Below, piece by piece: positions 24,301-31,023 of a stretch of 45,153 nt of DNA. Position 1 is the stretch's first letter; each line of letters begins with the position of its first letter. The notes beneath the pieces were generated by a model that ran no database searches, had not been told where the DNA came from, and saw only the letters and a program-made list of their open reading frames with translations. The DNA comes from a virus, in the IMG/VR virus record IMGVR_UViG_3300036859_000708, positions 1-45,153 of that record. The stretch is one strand, 5' to 3'. Both the position numbers and the translations under genes were made by a program.

Positions 24301-25840
24301 CCTGCATCTTCCGGAAGCCCGCTTCCGCCTCATCGGCCGTCGCTCCCCAGGGGCCGGCGATCGTCCCGTTAGCGTCGACGGCGGCCCACTTGTCGCGGTT
24401 GAGCTGGAACTGACCGCGGCGGACCTCGTATCGCTTGCCGCCGTGCTCGAAGGCGTGTCCGCCACCATCAGCATTCGGAGCGAGCGCGCCCCAGGCCGCG
24501 ACCTTCGCCTTGAACCGAGCCGCCGCGGCTTCACCGCCGAGCGCCTCGAGCCGCTCCGCGAGCGCTTCCTCGAGCGTCGGCACCATCGCCTCGAAGTCCT
24601 CGCGCTTCCACCAGCCAGGCGACGACTCGTAGTAGACAGGCGTCTCGTGCGACCAGCCGCCGGCGTTACGCCGGTAGGCGACGTACTGCTCGGTCAGCCG
24701 CGCAATGATCTCTCTCGGCTCGTGCCAATAGGGACCGAGGACGACTTTCGCGCGCTGGATCCGCGCGCGACCGGCATCGTCTGTCGCGTTCCCGAGCTTC
24801 TCCCGCAGGAGGGTCCGGACGGTCTCCGTAGCGTTCATCCGGCGCTGCGCCTCGGAGACCAGGGACCCCGGCGATACATCGGCGAGCGACGATGAATCGT
24901 AGAGCGTGCCCGATCCGCGGGCACGGACCTGCTTCTTCTTCCCGAGCTTCGAGCCGGCCTGGATGTCGATGAAGTGCCCGAGTTCGTGGGCGAGAGAGGC
25001 GATCGGCTGCCCCGCCTCGTCGGCCATGCCGGTGGTGACGGTTCTTTCGCCAGGAGCGTAGAGTCCGCTGGCATTCGCTCTGAGAAAGGGAAATTTTCCG
25101 CCCGTGTGCGCGATCGTGAGATTGGATGCGCGCATCACGTCGGCGAGTGGGCCTAGGACCTCTTCGATTTCGTCAAGGCCGCCCAGGACGTCCTCTCGGA
25201 CGGCCGCCGTCATCGGCCGTCCATCTTGCCTCTTGATTTTGGGACCCCTGGTCGCCTGCATCGTATCATCGACGGCAGCGGACAAATTCGCGAAGGAAGT
25301 CCGGTATCCTTTCGCATACCTCTCTCTGGCGGAGAGCGCGGTGCGCAATTCGGGATGCTGGCGAATCACGGCATGGGGAACGGGCTTTCCCTCGCTGATC
25401 GCTTGCTTGACCGTCCGCATGTAGACGTCGCGAAAGATGTGCCGGATCGCAGCCTCTTCGCCCGCGCGGGCCCGATCGAGGATTCCACGCCGCGCGGTGA
25501 GCTCGCCGCGCAGGGTAGCGCGCTTCACCGGGTCCTTCTCGCGGTTGAAGGTTCGGACGAGACGGTTGTACCACTCCGGACCGATGCGCCCCGAGAGGTG
25601 CGCGCGATGTCGCTGGAGATGATCTGGCTCGAGGAGCTGCCACTCGGCCGCCGCCAGATCATCAGCGCGCGCCGCTGCTTCAGGTCGCTGAGCGGCTGGA
25701 TGCGGGGCAACGGGCTTGCGGGTGAACTCGCCGCCATGCTCGCCACCGGCGACACGCGGATGCTCGCTCGCCTGGAAGGGCTTCCGTAGGCCAAAGGTGA
25801 ACCCCAACTGGGTCGCGGCCTTGACGAGAAGGGCTATCAA
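21347..25840 (-). CDS. Giant polyvalent protein: metallopeptidase-, nuclease-, pyrophosphatase- and RelA/SpoT-like domains
   Basis: Start chosen at TTG 25840, overlapping the previous stop (TTGA); the open frame extends 32 codons further upstream without a convincing start. The 1497 residues contain: HPRVAGGEHGGEFTRK (27-42), a C-terminal-tail type motif; a zincin-like HELGH (285-289); a barnase/RelE-like region near 755-825 with TTGYHYLIANVLLNGETWP and LYYNHRVEW; an inorganic-pyrophosphatase-like region (983-1080: TPYGYARRTL, HHDVFLGPL, MVGFESLEAARAAFLEHY); and a RelA/SpoT synthetase-like domain (1173-1308) with GRLRE, SLAAKL, DVGGAR, YRGCH and IEIQFRT. The hallmark synthetase residues D1228, R1233, Y1270, H1274, E1286, Q1288 and R1290 look intact; no HD hydrolase is visible. 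This combination would fit an ejected multifunctional effector. Confidence 0.8.
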   Translation of the reverse strand: MIALLVKAATQLGFTFGLRKPFQASEHPRVAGGEHGGEFTRKPVAPHPAAQRPEAAARADDLAAAEWQLLEPDHLQRHRAHLSGRIGPEWYNRLVRTFNREKDPVKRATLRGELTARRGILDRARAGEEAAIRHIFRDVYMRTVKQAISEGKPVPHAVIRQHPELRTALSARERYAKGYRTSFANLSAAVDDTMQATRGPKIKRQDGRPMTAAVREDVLGGLDEIEEVLGPLADVMRASNLTIAHTGGKFPFLRANASGLYAPGERTVTTGMADEAGQPIASLAHELGHFIDIQAGSKLGKKKQVRARGSGTLYDSSSLADVSPGSLVSEAQRRMNATETVRTLLREKLGNATDDAGRARIQRAKVVLGPYWHEPREIIARLTEQYVAYRRNAGGWSHETPVYYESSPGWWKREDFEAMVPTLEEALAERLEALGGEAAAARFKAKVAAWGALAPNADGGGHAFEHGGKRYEVRRGQFQLNRDKWAAVDANGTIAGPWGATADEAEAGFRKMQEAAAAERDHAAASPAAASVPLPAGVELHGRFVRGETGPRRGEMSFRKAEVDEVRDLLSRRIAIEKDLVFLEEDDLPPLENRTDNEGMMMKAWLVTLRAEMLSELEALDGEILKARDGPGSRGGRFYITSTGHVHYGLQPTPRMLNDRGLAAGATGGPPDTRGKQQAGFDAARELPAVAVSVPEEWKGLEIEPLRERVRALLSKWAVDKKTFDHPVLGPIGFNNDSASKPTSRAGGGADRRKLLMVADFEKLLPATSYWRSEPASDPIRDRHTTGYHYLIANVLLNGETWPTTFTIRELNNGQLYYNHRVEWPEKRAEPDGDSSVADQPGEAESGKPTGGGLAPTKKIGPLIIKSNPEGKGGPLAFSTETPVTDPSVGGSPFRESRMLLGGRNGKSPLGYPGLYPHDGDRNAPAFSGLSPGLILDPGTMVLKSRRLHGRRWVDGVQVSIENRRGSVRHWKDAESGEEGRTKVKTPYGYARRTLSTDGEHHDVFLGPLAHSDRIDGTDVYVVTTMRPPEFTEVDEQKAMVGFESLEAARAAFLEHYDNPRFIGQIDVLPWQEWKTEVRSTFHGGGLVRGEVVHRRGDPVRFGHIGPDGLMVVKAKVPPPRAQPGASPGAGNGKSAPTGPPAKLPTSPAAAAALMAPKEAEPPPTAGEAVDHHELGTYLDGFRASLAKVITTLTGLFPGVPVAGRLRETASLAAKLVEKQKGLGDIEDVGGARIELENCPDILAAVGRVQRSMKVTREEDYINTPKSGLYRGCHLFVAEPGGKPIEIQFRTARQTALAEAIHDLTFKSQGGAPPEAMPYFKQVADYFAVRDEAPGAASATGEDQKPASTDQESQIDNRDTESAQMPECPPTVKQMGGCVNEPSDAMLKVAVDGGDDVGGLKEVLAIRDHDNRRTIALRALGPDIDRAKLFAEARKRYAPPRFEVAIGMARNVATFTRLYPRFADGLENGSTGEQQPESKKLGKSEKPKGEEAHGATG

Positions 25841-26625
25841 GCCACCGCCTCCGAGCGCCTCGGCTGGACAGCGCGCCGAATTGCAGCGGGATCTAGACCC
25901 AGCTCTTGGCACGCCCAGAGGAAGGTCGTTGGCCAACGACCGCCCGTGCGGAGCCAGCCCTCAGCATCTTCCACCTCGTCAGGCTCACCCTTGATCTGCC
26001 CCGTCGCGAGTGCGATGGCATCCTCGATCACCGCGCACCACAATTCCCGGCTCCCTATGGCTTCTGAATCCGCTATCGCTTCCGGGTCAGCAGGTGCCGG
26101 TTGCCGGATACTCTGCTTAACGAGTCGCAGGCCCTTGCCCAACTGCGCGCGATGCTCGACCCAGTGAGCGAAGCATCGCCGACCGTAGAACGATCCGTTG
26201 ATCGCATGGCGGATCTTGAAGAGCGGCCCGTTACAACCCGGCTCGATGCAAGAGACCAGTCGGCTGTGGCCGCGCGGTCGTCGAGCAATGCCCAGCGCCG
26301 CCATACGCTTCCTGACCGAACTGTGCTTTGCCCCGAAGATCGCCGCGATCTCCTCCGTCGTCTTGCGCTCACCCCAATAGAGCTTGGTCAGGAGCGCAGC
26401 ATCGTAGGGGAGCTTCCGCCGGATGCGAGAGCGGCACCCACAGCAGATGCGCGGAGGTCGCCCCGGGTACAGCTTATACTCGAACGACTTCCCGCAAGCG
26501 CACGTCGCTGCCTGGCGCACGTACTTACGCGGACGACCGATCGGCAGGCCAGCTTCTCTCCGCCGGCGAAGACGCTCGCGCACGATCTCGCTGAAATTAG
26601 GTGGACGCTGGTAGACGCCGGTCAC
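25837..26625 (-). CDS. Zinc-ribbon and helix-turn-helix DNA-binding protein
   Basis: Start is GTG 26625, overlapping the previous TGA. The 262-residue protein has a basic N-terminus, a zinc ribbon (CACGKSF ... CCGC), an HTH (TTEEIAAIFGAKHSSVRKRM), a second ribbon (CIEPGCNG ... CFAHW) and a C-terminal helical domain with WPTTFLWACQELGLDPAAIR, a motif seen in regulators and endonuclease-associated proteins of phages. The HTH plus ribbons resemble DNA-binding parts of homing endonucleases, but no HNH triad is complete. It may be a regulator or a mobile element protein inserted before the polyvalent gene. Confidence 0.65.
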   Translation of the reverse strand: MTGVYQRPPNFSEIVRERLRRRREAGLPIGRPRKYVRQAATCACGKSFEYKLYPGRPPRICCGCRSRIRRKLPYDAALLTKLYWGERKTTEEIAAIFGAKHSSVRKRMAALGIARRPRGHSRLVSCIEPGCNGPLFKIRHAINGSFYGRRCFAHWVEHRAQLGKGLRLVKQSIRQPAPADPEAIADSEAIGSRELWCAVIEDAIALATGQIKGEPDEVEDAEGWLRTGGRWPTTFLWACQELGLDPAAIRRAVQPRRSEAVA

Positions 26626-26753
26626 GTCGCCTCGTGCGCACGCGCTTCGAGCTCGGCGTATTCTTCTGAGGAGAACGGCCCTTCGCTGTGCCCACTGGGC
26701 CACGTGACGATGACCGAGCCGTCCTCGAGCATCTCGACCTGCCACTCGTTCAC
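26622..26753 (-). CDS. Small unknown protein
   Basis: The 43-residue frame starts at GTG 26753, overlapping the preceding TGA, and ends in a GTGA overlap with the next gene. It encodes MNEWQVEMLEDGSVIVTWPS plus a helical tail (SSEEYAELEARAHEAT). The beta-hairpin start and helical tail look like a folded mini-protein. It is too short to classify. Confidence 0.55.
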   Translation of the reverse strand: MNEWQVEMLEDGSVIVTWPSGHSEGPFSSEEYAELEARAHEAT

Positions 26754-26935
26754 CGGCGCGCTCGCTTCCGCCGGCGCTTGGCGTAGACCCCGAACTTCCG
26801 GCGGACCGCATCAATCTCGTCGTCGGTCATGCCCTGCTGTCGAAGTGAGTCCCGAAGCCGGCTCACCAGCACGATGTTCACCACCTCCACCTTCCGGCTG
26901 ATCTGCTCGAGCGCCTGCTTTTCCGAAAGTGTCAC
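26750..26935 (-). CDS. Small basic helical protein
   Basis: The 61-residue product starts at GTG 26935, overlapping the preceding TGA (GTGA). It is helical (LSEKQALEQISRKVEVVNIV) and ends in a strongly basic tail (VYAKRRRKRARR), which suggests nucleic acid contact. No known motif is visible. Confidence 0.55.
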   Translation of the reverse strand: MTLSEKQALEQISRKVEVVNIVLVSRLRDSLRQQGMTDDEIDAVRRKFGVYAKRRRKRARR

Positions 26936-27558
26936 GCGAGGTTCCGGTACGCCGTCTTGTCGGCTTGGCCGATTCCTCCCGGATGATCGGCGTGCGTTCT
27001 TTTCGCGATCGCCTGCTTCGCTTCTTCCTGCTCCTTCGGATCGCTCGGCTTCTTCACGCCAAGTACGAGATTGCCTCCCGCGTGATGCAGGCCGATTGAG
27101 CTTCCGCGGCCAGCGGCCTGAAGGTGTTCCCGGGCGCGGTCGAAATGGTGATCGGAAAGCTTGGAATGATGCTCCGCGTCCCGCTGGTGTGCCTCTGCGA
27201 CGCGCCAATCCTTCTCTCCCTTCGCCTTCTTCTCGTGCTCGGTCGCGCGGGCGTCGTGGTGGGCGTGGGCCTGGAGGTGAAGTCGACCTGCCTCGGCATG
27301 CTCGTCCTTCGAGAATCCGCCGGCCTCGGCGCCGCTCGCGAACACCGGCTTCTTAGAGCGCGTCTGGCCGAGCTGGTGCGCCCCGTCCTGGTCGACGCGC
27401 GGATCCGCGAACGTCTTGCCCGGCGCCGGGATGCTGGCGAGCAACTTTGCTTCCGGCTTTCCATCCGGCTCCGGCTTCGATGCGACCTTGGCCTTCAGGA
27501 GAAGCCGGAGAACGGGGCGGCGCGGGGCCGGGAAGAGCGCCGCAAAGACGGTCCTCAT
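26932..27558 (-). CDS. His-rich repeat protein, paralogue of the next upstream gene
   Basis: The 208-residue protein starts at ATG 27558, in an ATGA overlap. It contains GQTRSKKPVFASG (64-76) followed by a His/Ala/Glu-rich helical stretch (FSKDEHAEAGRLHLQAHAHH). The same layout (G-H/Q-T-R-x-K-P-V-Y/F-A, then F-x-x-x-E-H-A-x-A) appears in the 401-residue neighbour. The C-terminal part has HHAGGNLVLGVKKP and KEQEEAKQAIAKRTHADH. Sequences with this motif occur in phage proteins near heads. A virion or ejected role is possible; no enzymatic residues are evident. Confidence 0.6.
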   Translation of the reverse strand: MRTVFAALFPAPRRPVLRLLLKAKVASKPEPDGKPEAKLLASIPAPGKTFADPRVDQDGAHQLGQTRSKKPVFASGAEAGGFSKDEHAEAGRLHLQAHAHHDARATEHEKKAKGEKDWRVAEAHQRDAEHHSKLSDHHFDRAREHLQAAGRGSSIGLHHAGGNLVLGVKKPSDPKEQEEAKQAIAKRTHADHPGGIGQADKTAYRNLA

Positions 27559-28760
27559 CCCTCGACCTTCGCTGGCAGCGTCGTCCAGCCGTGCCGCTTC
27601 GCGACATGGTGCGTCGCGATACCATCGACGATGTGGTAACCGCCCGCTGGGTTTCGCCGGACCGAGACGGGCTCGCGCTTGGCTCGCTTCCCCGCCGCCG
27701 CCTCGCGCATGTACCCTTCAGCACGATCCGCCGAACTTTCGAGGTCGCTATGCTCCCGATTTCCGGGAGCCGGCATGAGCTGGTGGACCGGAAGGTGCAC
27801 CGTTCCCTCCGGCATGTCGAAGTAGCTCGCGTGGGCCTGCGGGAGCTTCTTCCTTTCTCCAAGCTTCCGATGCTGCGATACGGCGTCCTCGTGCTGCGCT
27901 GCCATATCCGGATCGCCGCCTTCGCCGCGCTGCGCTCGCCCGAGACGCTCGTGCGCCTGGGCCGCGCGTTCGTGCTCGGCATGGTCCCAGGTGGAGGTGT
28001 CGGGCATCATGGGATTCGCCCGGCGCGCGTGCTCGCTTGTACGACGGCTCTCGTCTAGCGCGGCTCTCACGTTCACCGTATTCCGCGCCGGCGAGCTCCC
28101 GGTGGGGCCCGGATGAGCGGAGCGCTGGTGCTCGACGGCCTTCTTCGAGACCTCGCTGAGATTGTCGCCTTCGTGCCGCCACCGGCACTCCCTACACTCG
28201 GCCGTGTGCTTGTCTGCGGGCGTGCCCGGATGCCGCTCGCCTCGGACCGGAGTCCGCTCGCCGTAGCGCCACTTTCCTCTCTCGTTCCGGAACCCCTTCC
28301 CACCTCGCGAGCCGGGTGCTTTCGGCTCGCTCCCTCCGAAGAGGCTGATTTGCGTGGCCTTCATCATGATGAAGCAGGGCGGGCAGTCGCCCTCGAGCAC
28401 GTGCACCGGTGTCGCCGCCTTGACCATGTCCATCTCGGGGACCGACATCTGACGATCGCCGCGGGAGAGCACCTTGTGGACTGCGGCGTAGAAGGCATGG
28501 TGCGCCGCACGCTTCGAGCGCTCCTCGCGACCCGCGCCGACGATGTTCGAAACGTGGCGCAGCGCTTCGCGCTCGTGGTGCTCACTGGCGTCGGCATGCT
28601 CCTCCGGCGTGAAGTGCTCCGCGTAGCCGAGGTGCCCAAGGGACTGCCCGCCGCCGGCGTAGACGGGCTTCCCCTTGCGCGTGTGGCCGATCACGTGCCC
28701 GCCGCGGGAGCCCTCGCCGCCGTGGTGAGCCAGTGCCGGAGATGCGGTCGCGAGCTCCAT
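27555..28760 (-). CDS. His-rich polyvalent-like protein with C-terminal ParB-like domain
   Basis: The 401-residue protein starts at ATG 28760, sharing one base with the previous stop (TGATG). It begins with GHVIGHTRKGKPVYAGGG (21-38) and a His/Glu-rich helical region. The middle is basic and has Cys pairs (CRECRWRHEG, CPPCF). Residues 319-401 resemble the ParB/sulfiredoxin-like nuclease fold: VHLPVHQLMPAPGN, a helix with DRAEGYMREAAAGK, EPVSVRRNPAGGYHIVDG, then IATHHVAKRHGWTTLPA. The D-G in IVDGIATHHVA matches the conserved segment of ParB-like domains. It could modify or cleave DNA/RNA, but this is inference. The neighbour at 26932-27558 is a shorter paralogue lacking this domain. Confidence 0.65.
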   Translation of the reverse strand: MELATASPALAHHGGEGSRGGHVIGHTRKGKPVYAGGGQSLGHLGYAEHFTPEEHADASEHHEREALRHVSNIVGAGREERSKRAAHHAFYAAVHKVLSRGDRQMSVPEMDMVKAATPVHVLEGDCPPCFIMMKATQISLFGGSEPKAPGSRGGKGFRNERGKWRYGERTPVRGERHPGTPADKHTAECRECRWRHEGDNLSEVSKKAVEHQRSAHPGPTGSSPARNTVNVRAALDESRRTSEHARRANPMMPDTSTWDHAEHERAAQAHERLGRAQRGEGGDPDMAAQHEDAVSQHRKLGERKKLPQAHASYFDMPEGTVHLPVHQLMPAPGNREHSDLESSADRAEGYMREAAAGKRAKREPVSVRRNPAGGYHIVDGIATHHVAKRHGWTTLPAKVEG

Positions 28761-29389
28761 CAGCCCACCACCTCCGCCGCCCGTACTTTCTCCACCGCGT
28801 CCGGGAACATCTGTGCGAAGAGCTCGTCGATCTCCTTTGCGGAGAGTGACCTGGCGAAGCGGAGCCCGGCGAAGTAGCCCTGCGCGTACATTTCCGCGTT
28901 TTCATCGATCACGTGGCCCGTGGCCCTCCCCTCTGGTCCCCCGAGGCCCGGGAACCTTCCCCACGGATCGGCGTGGTACTGGTTCAGCGACCCTTCGAGG
29001 TAGAGGCCGGCCAAGGTATCCTCCGCCGGCGCCTCGCCCCGCTCGACGACAAAGCATCCAGAAGGGCTGCACCTATGCCACCTGATCGTCGGGACCCGCT
29101 CGAGGTTGTACTTCGTGTAGATGTCAGGCGTGATGCGCAGCCCGCCGATCATGACGATCGCCGCGGACCAGAAGGCATCTGTGAAGATGGTCGCTTGGAC
29201 TCGGCGCCTGGGTGGAAGGTTCTCGCCCCCGAAGGCTTCCCGAAGGGCGAGCAGTACGCCTTGGACTAGGACAGGGGCGCGAGCGTCTTCATCGCACACC
29301 CATCTCTGCTCGACGTCATCGTACGCGATCCCGGATCCGTCCTCTTTCCATCCGGAGTGATCCTCGGTGCGGCTGATCGAGATCTTCAC
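28760..29389 (-). CDS. Unknown protein
   Basis: The 209-residue protein starts at ATG 29389 (MKISISRTEDHSGWKEDGSG) and ends one base into the next gene. It has mixed alpha/beta content, with ATIFTDAFWSAAIVMIGGLR and a hydrophobic aromatic stretch (YFAGLRFARSLSAKEIDELF). I recognise no family. It is one of three consecutive unknown genes between the Ig-like protein and the His-rich proteins. Confidence 0.6.
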   Translation of the reverse strand: MKISISRTEDHSGWKEDGSGIAYDDVEQRWVCDEDARAPVLVQGVLLALREAFGGENLPPRRRVQATIFTDAFWSAAIVMIGGLRITPDIYTKYNLERVPTIRWHRCSPSGCFVVERGEAPAEDTLAGLYLEGSLNQYHADPWGRFPGLGGPEGRATGHVIDENAEMYAQGYFAGLRFARSLSAKEIDELFAQMFPDAVEKVRAAEVVG

Positions 29390-29392
29390 GGC

Positions 29393-30199
29393 TCAGCTCC
29401 TCTCGTCCAGCCGCCAGGTAGGCCTTCCGAGCATCGCCACGCACCACGTCGGCTCGGTGGTCACCTTGTCGTGGGCGATGAATTCCCGGACGATCCCCTC
29501 ACCGCCATGCCGAAGGTCGAGGGCGAGCCGCTTCTTGATCTCCGTGTAGAGCTCGCCCGTGACTTTCTCTCGAAGTACCTCGTAGCCATAGACATACTCG
29601 CCTGTGACCTTCTGGATCGCGGCATCGAGCATGCCCGGCTCGAGACCAGGGATCTCGCGCTCGAAGTGCTCGATGTTTTCCCAGACGGCCCGCTCCACGT
29701 AGACCGGCCGGCCGCCGTTGGTGATGGCGACCGGATACGCAAAGACGGGCGGATAGTTTTTCTTGGTGAGCCCCGGCACCTCTTCAGCCTTCTCAACCTG
29801 ACGAGGCGGACCCGGGTCGGCGCCGTCGAATTCCTCCATGAAGCCGATACGCCGGCACGGGAAGAAAACCTTCCCCGGATGCTCCGCCGGGTTGAACGGC
29901 CGCGTCATCGCTCCCGGATGCGGCAACCTGACGAGCCCGCCCTCGAGGATCTCAAGCGCCACGCCAGCGATGACCATCACACCGGGCTTGTCGAGCGGGA
30001 TCTGCCGCAGGACTACCGGCTCTGGCCGCTGATCGGAAGGGACAGGGGTCCCGAAGAAGTTGATCTCTTCAAGACCATCCGCAGTGCACCGGAGCGCGTG
30101 CTCGAGGCTGAACTCCATCGCCCCACCGCCGTAGAGTGGCCAGTGCGTGTAGCCGTCTTCCGTACGGTGCAGCTTCCCGACCTTTTCGTCTGCAGCCAT
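29393..30199 (-). CDS. Unknown protein
   Basis: The 268-residue product starts at ATG 30199 (MAADEKVGKLHRTEDGYTHW). It contains VVLRQIPLDKPGVMVIAGVA, HPGKVFFPCRRIGFMEEF and a C-terminal WCVAMLGRPTWRLDERS. It looks globular and mixed alpha/beta, without catalytic motifs that I recognise. It is packed against its neighbours with gaps of three bases, so it is probably in the same transcript. Confidence 0.6.
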   Translation of the reverse strand: MAADEKVGKLHRTEDGYTHWPLYGGGAMEFSLEHALRCTADGLEEINFFGTPVPSDQRPEPVVLRQIPLDKPGVMVIAGVALEILEGGLVRLPHPGAMTRPFNPAEHPGKVFFPCRRIGFMEEFDGADPGPPRQVEKAEEVPGLTKKNYPPVFAYPVAITNGGRPVYVERAVWENIEHFEREIPGLEPGMLDAAIQKVTGEYVYGYEVLREKVTGELYTEIKKRLALDLRHGGEGIVREFIAHDKVTTEPTWCVAMLGRPTWRLDERS

Positions 30200-30202
30200 C
30201 GG

Positions 30203-30451
30203 TCAGCTCCGCGGCGGCCACGCCCAGGTCAAAGGTTTCTTGTTCTCGTCGTAGGAGATCTTCTCCTGGAAGAGCACCGACGAATGCGCGCCCGCCTCGA
30301 GCGCCTCGTGCATGTCCTCGCCCGGATGGATGTTGACGTTCAGGTCGACTACGTTCTCGCCGTGGACCGCCACGACCGTCGCCGGCCGCTCTTTGCCGTT
30401 CAGCGTGACGAATCGTACGATCCGCCCCACGCTCACCTGTCCGTTGGCCAT
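30203..30451 (-). CDS. Small beta-rich protein of unknown function
   Basis: The 82-residue protein (ATG 30451) has a beta-barrel-like pattern: VSVGRIVRFVTLNGKERPAT and VVAVHGENVVDLNVNI, then LFQEKISYDENKKPLTWAWP. Small SH3-like or OB-like proteins of this kind with 'G-R-I-V' starts are common in phage genomes but have no assigned role. It lies just before the hairpin-containing gap. Confidence 0.6.
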   Translation of the reverse strand: MANGQVSVGRIVRFVTLNGKERPATVVAVHGENVVDLNVNIHPGEDMHEALEAGAHSSVLFQEKISYDENKKPLTWAWPPRS

Positions 30452-30513
30452 CGACTCTCCCTTCGAAAGTTTTCACCCGCCGGCCGCGGAGTGCCGCGAC
30501 AAGATATTCGCCC

Positions 30514-30560
30514 CGATGGCATTCCCATCGCGGCGGGTCTCACTTCCCCCTGAGGGGGAA
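30514..30560 (-). other. Two tandem hairpins in the gap after the Ig-like gene
   Basis: In the 113-base gap, 30514-30519 (CGATGG) pairs with 30525-30530 (CCATCG) around CATTC, and 30544-30550 (TTCCCCC) pairs perfectly with 30554-30560 (GGGGGAA) around TGA. The second hairpin starts five bases after the TGA of the Ig-like gene. No U-tract follows, so an intrinsic terminator is uncertain. They may be RNA processing or stability elements. Confidence 0.45.
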
Positions 30561-30564
30561 TCCT

Positions 30565-31023
30565 TCAGATCGGCTCTTCGGCTCCCTCTTCGATCGACGC
30601 GGCGGTCGCCTCGAGCGGCAGGTAGTTGACCGTGATCGTCGCCGAGAGCGACCGGACGCCGGCGCCGAGGTCCGCATCGGCCGTCACGGTGAAGTCGCAA
30701 GGGCCCTCGGTCACGCCTGGCTCCGCCGGGACGCTCTTGCATGAGAATCCGTCCGCCGAGGGCTCCATCACGCCCTTGGTCGGGTCTGAGACCGTCCACA
30801 CCGGGATCCCGTCGACGCGCGCGGGCGTCCCGTCCGCCTTGGTGAAGTGGGCGATCATGTTCTTCTTCGACTGATTGTGCTGGTCCATGCTGCCTCCGTT
30901 GGGAATTTCGATCCCGTCCACCATGAACGAGATCGTTGTTGCTTCTCTTGGTTTCCGTCGCCTGCCGCAGAGGCCGAGCTTCCGAAGCAGGAATGGGATG
31001 AGCCCGCCGGGACGGTCGCTCAT
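30565..31023 (-). CDS. Ig-like domain virion protein
   Basis: The 152-residue protein starts at ATG 31023, overlapping the MuF-like gene by ATGA. Residues about 60-150 have an Ig-like beta pattern: ARVDGIPVWTVSDPTKGVM, then a Cys pair (SCKSVPAEPGVTEGPC), then FTVTADADLGAGVRSLSATI, a motif common in phage proteins of bacterial-Ig type. The first 40 residues are basic and may anchor it. It is preceded by the MuF-like gene and followed by two hairpins. Such proteins often decorate virions or bind cell surfaces; the exact role is unknown. Confidence 0.65.
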   Translation of the reverse strand: MSDRPGGLIPFLLRKLGLCGRRRKPREATTISFMVDGIEIPNGGSMDQHNQSKKNMIAHFTKADGTPARVDGIPVWTVSDPTKGVMEPSADGFSCKSVPAEPGVTEGPCDFTVTADADLGAGVRSLSATITVNYLPLEATAASIEEGAEEPI

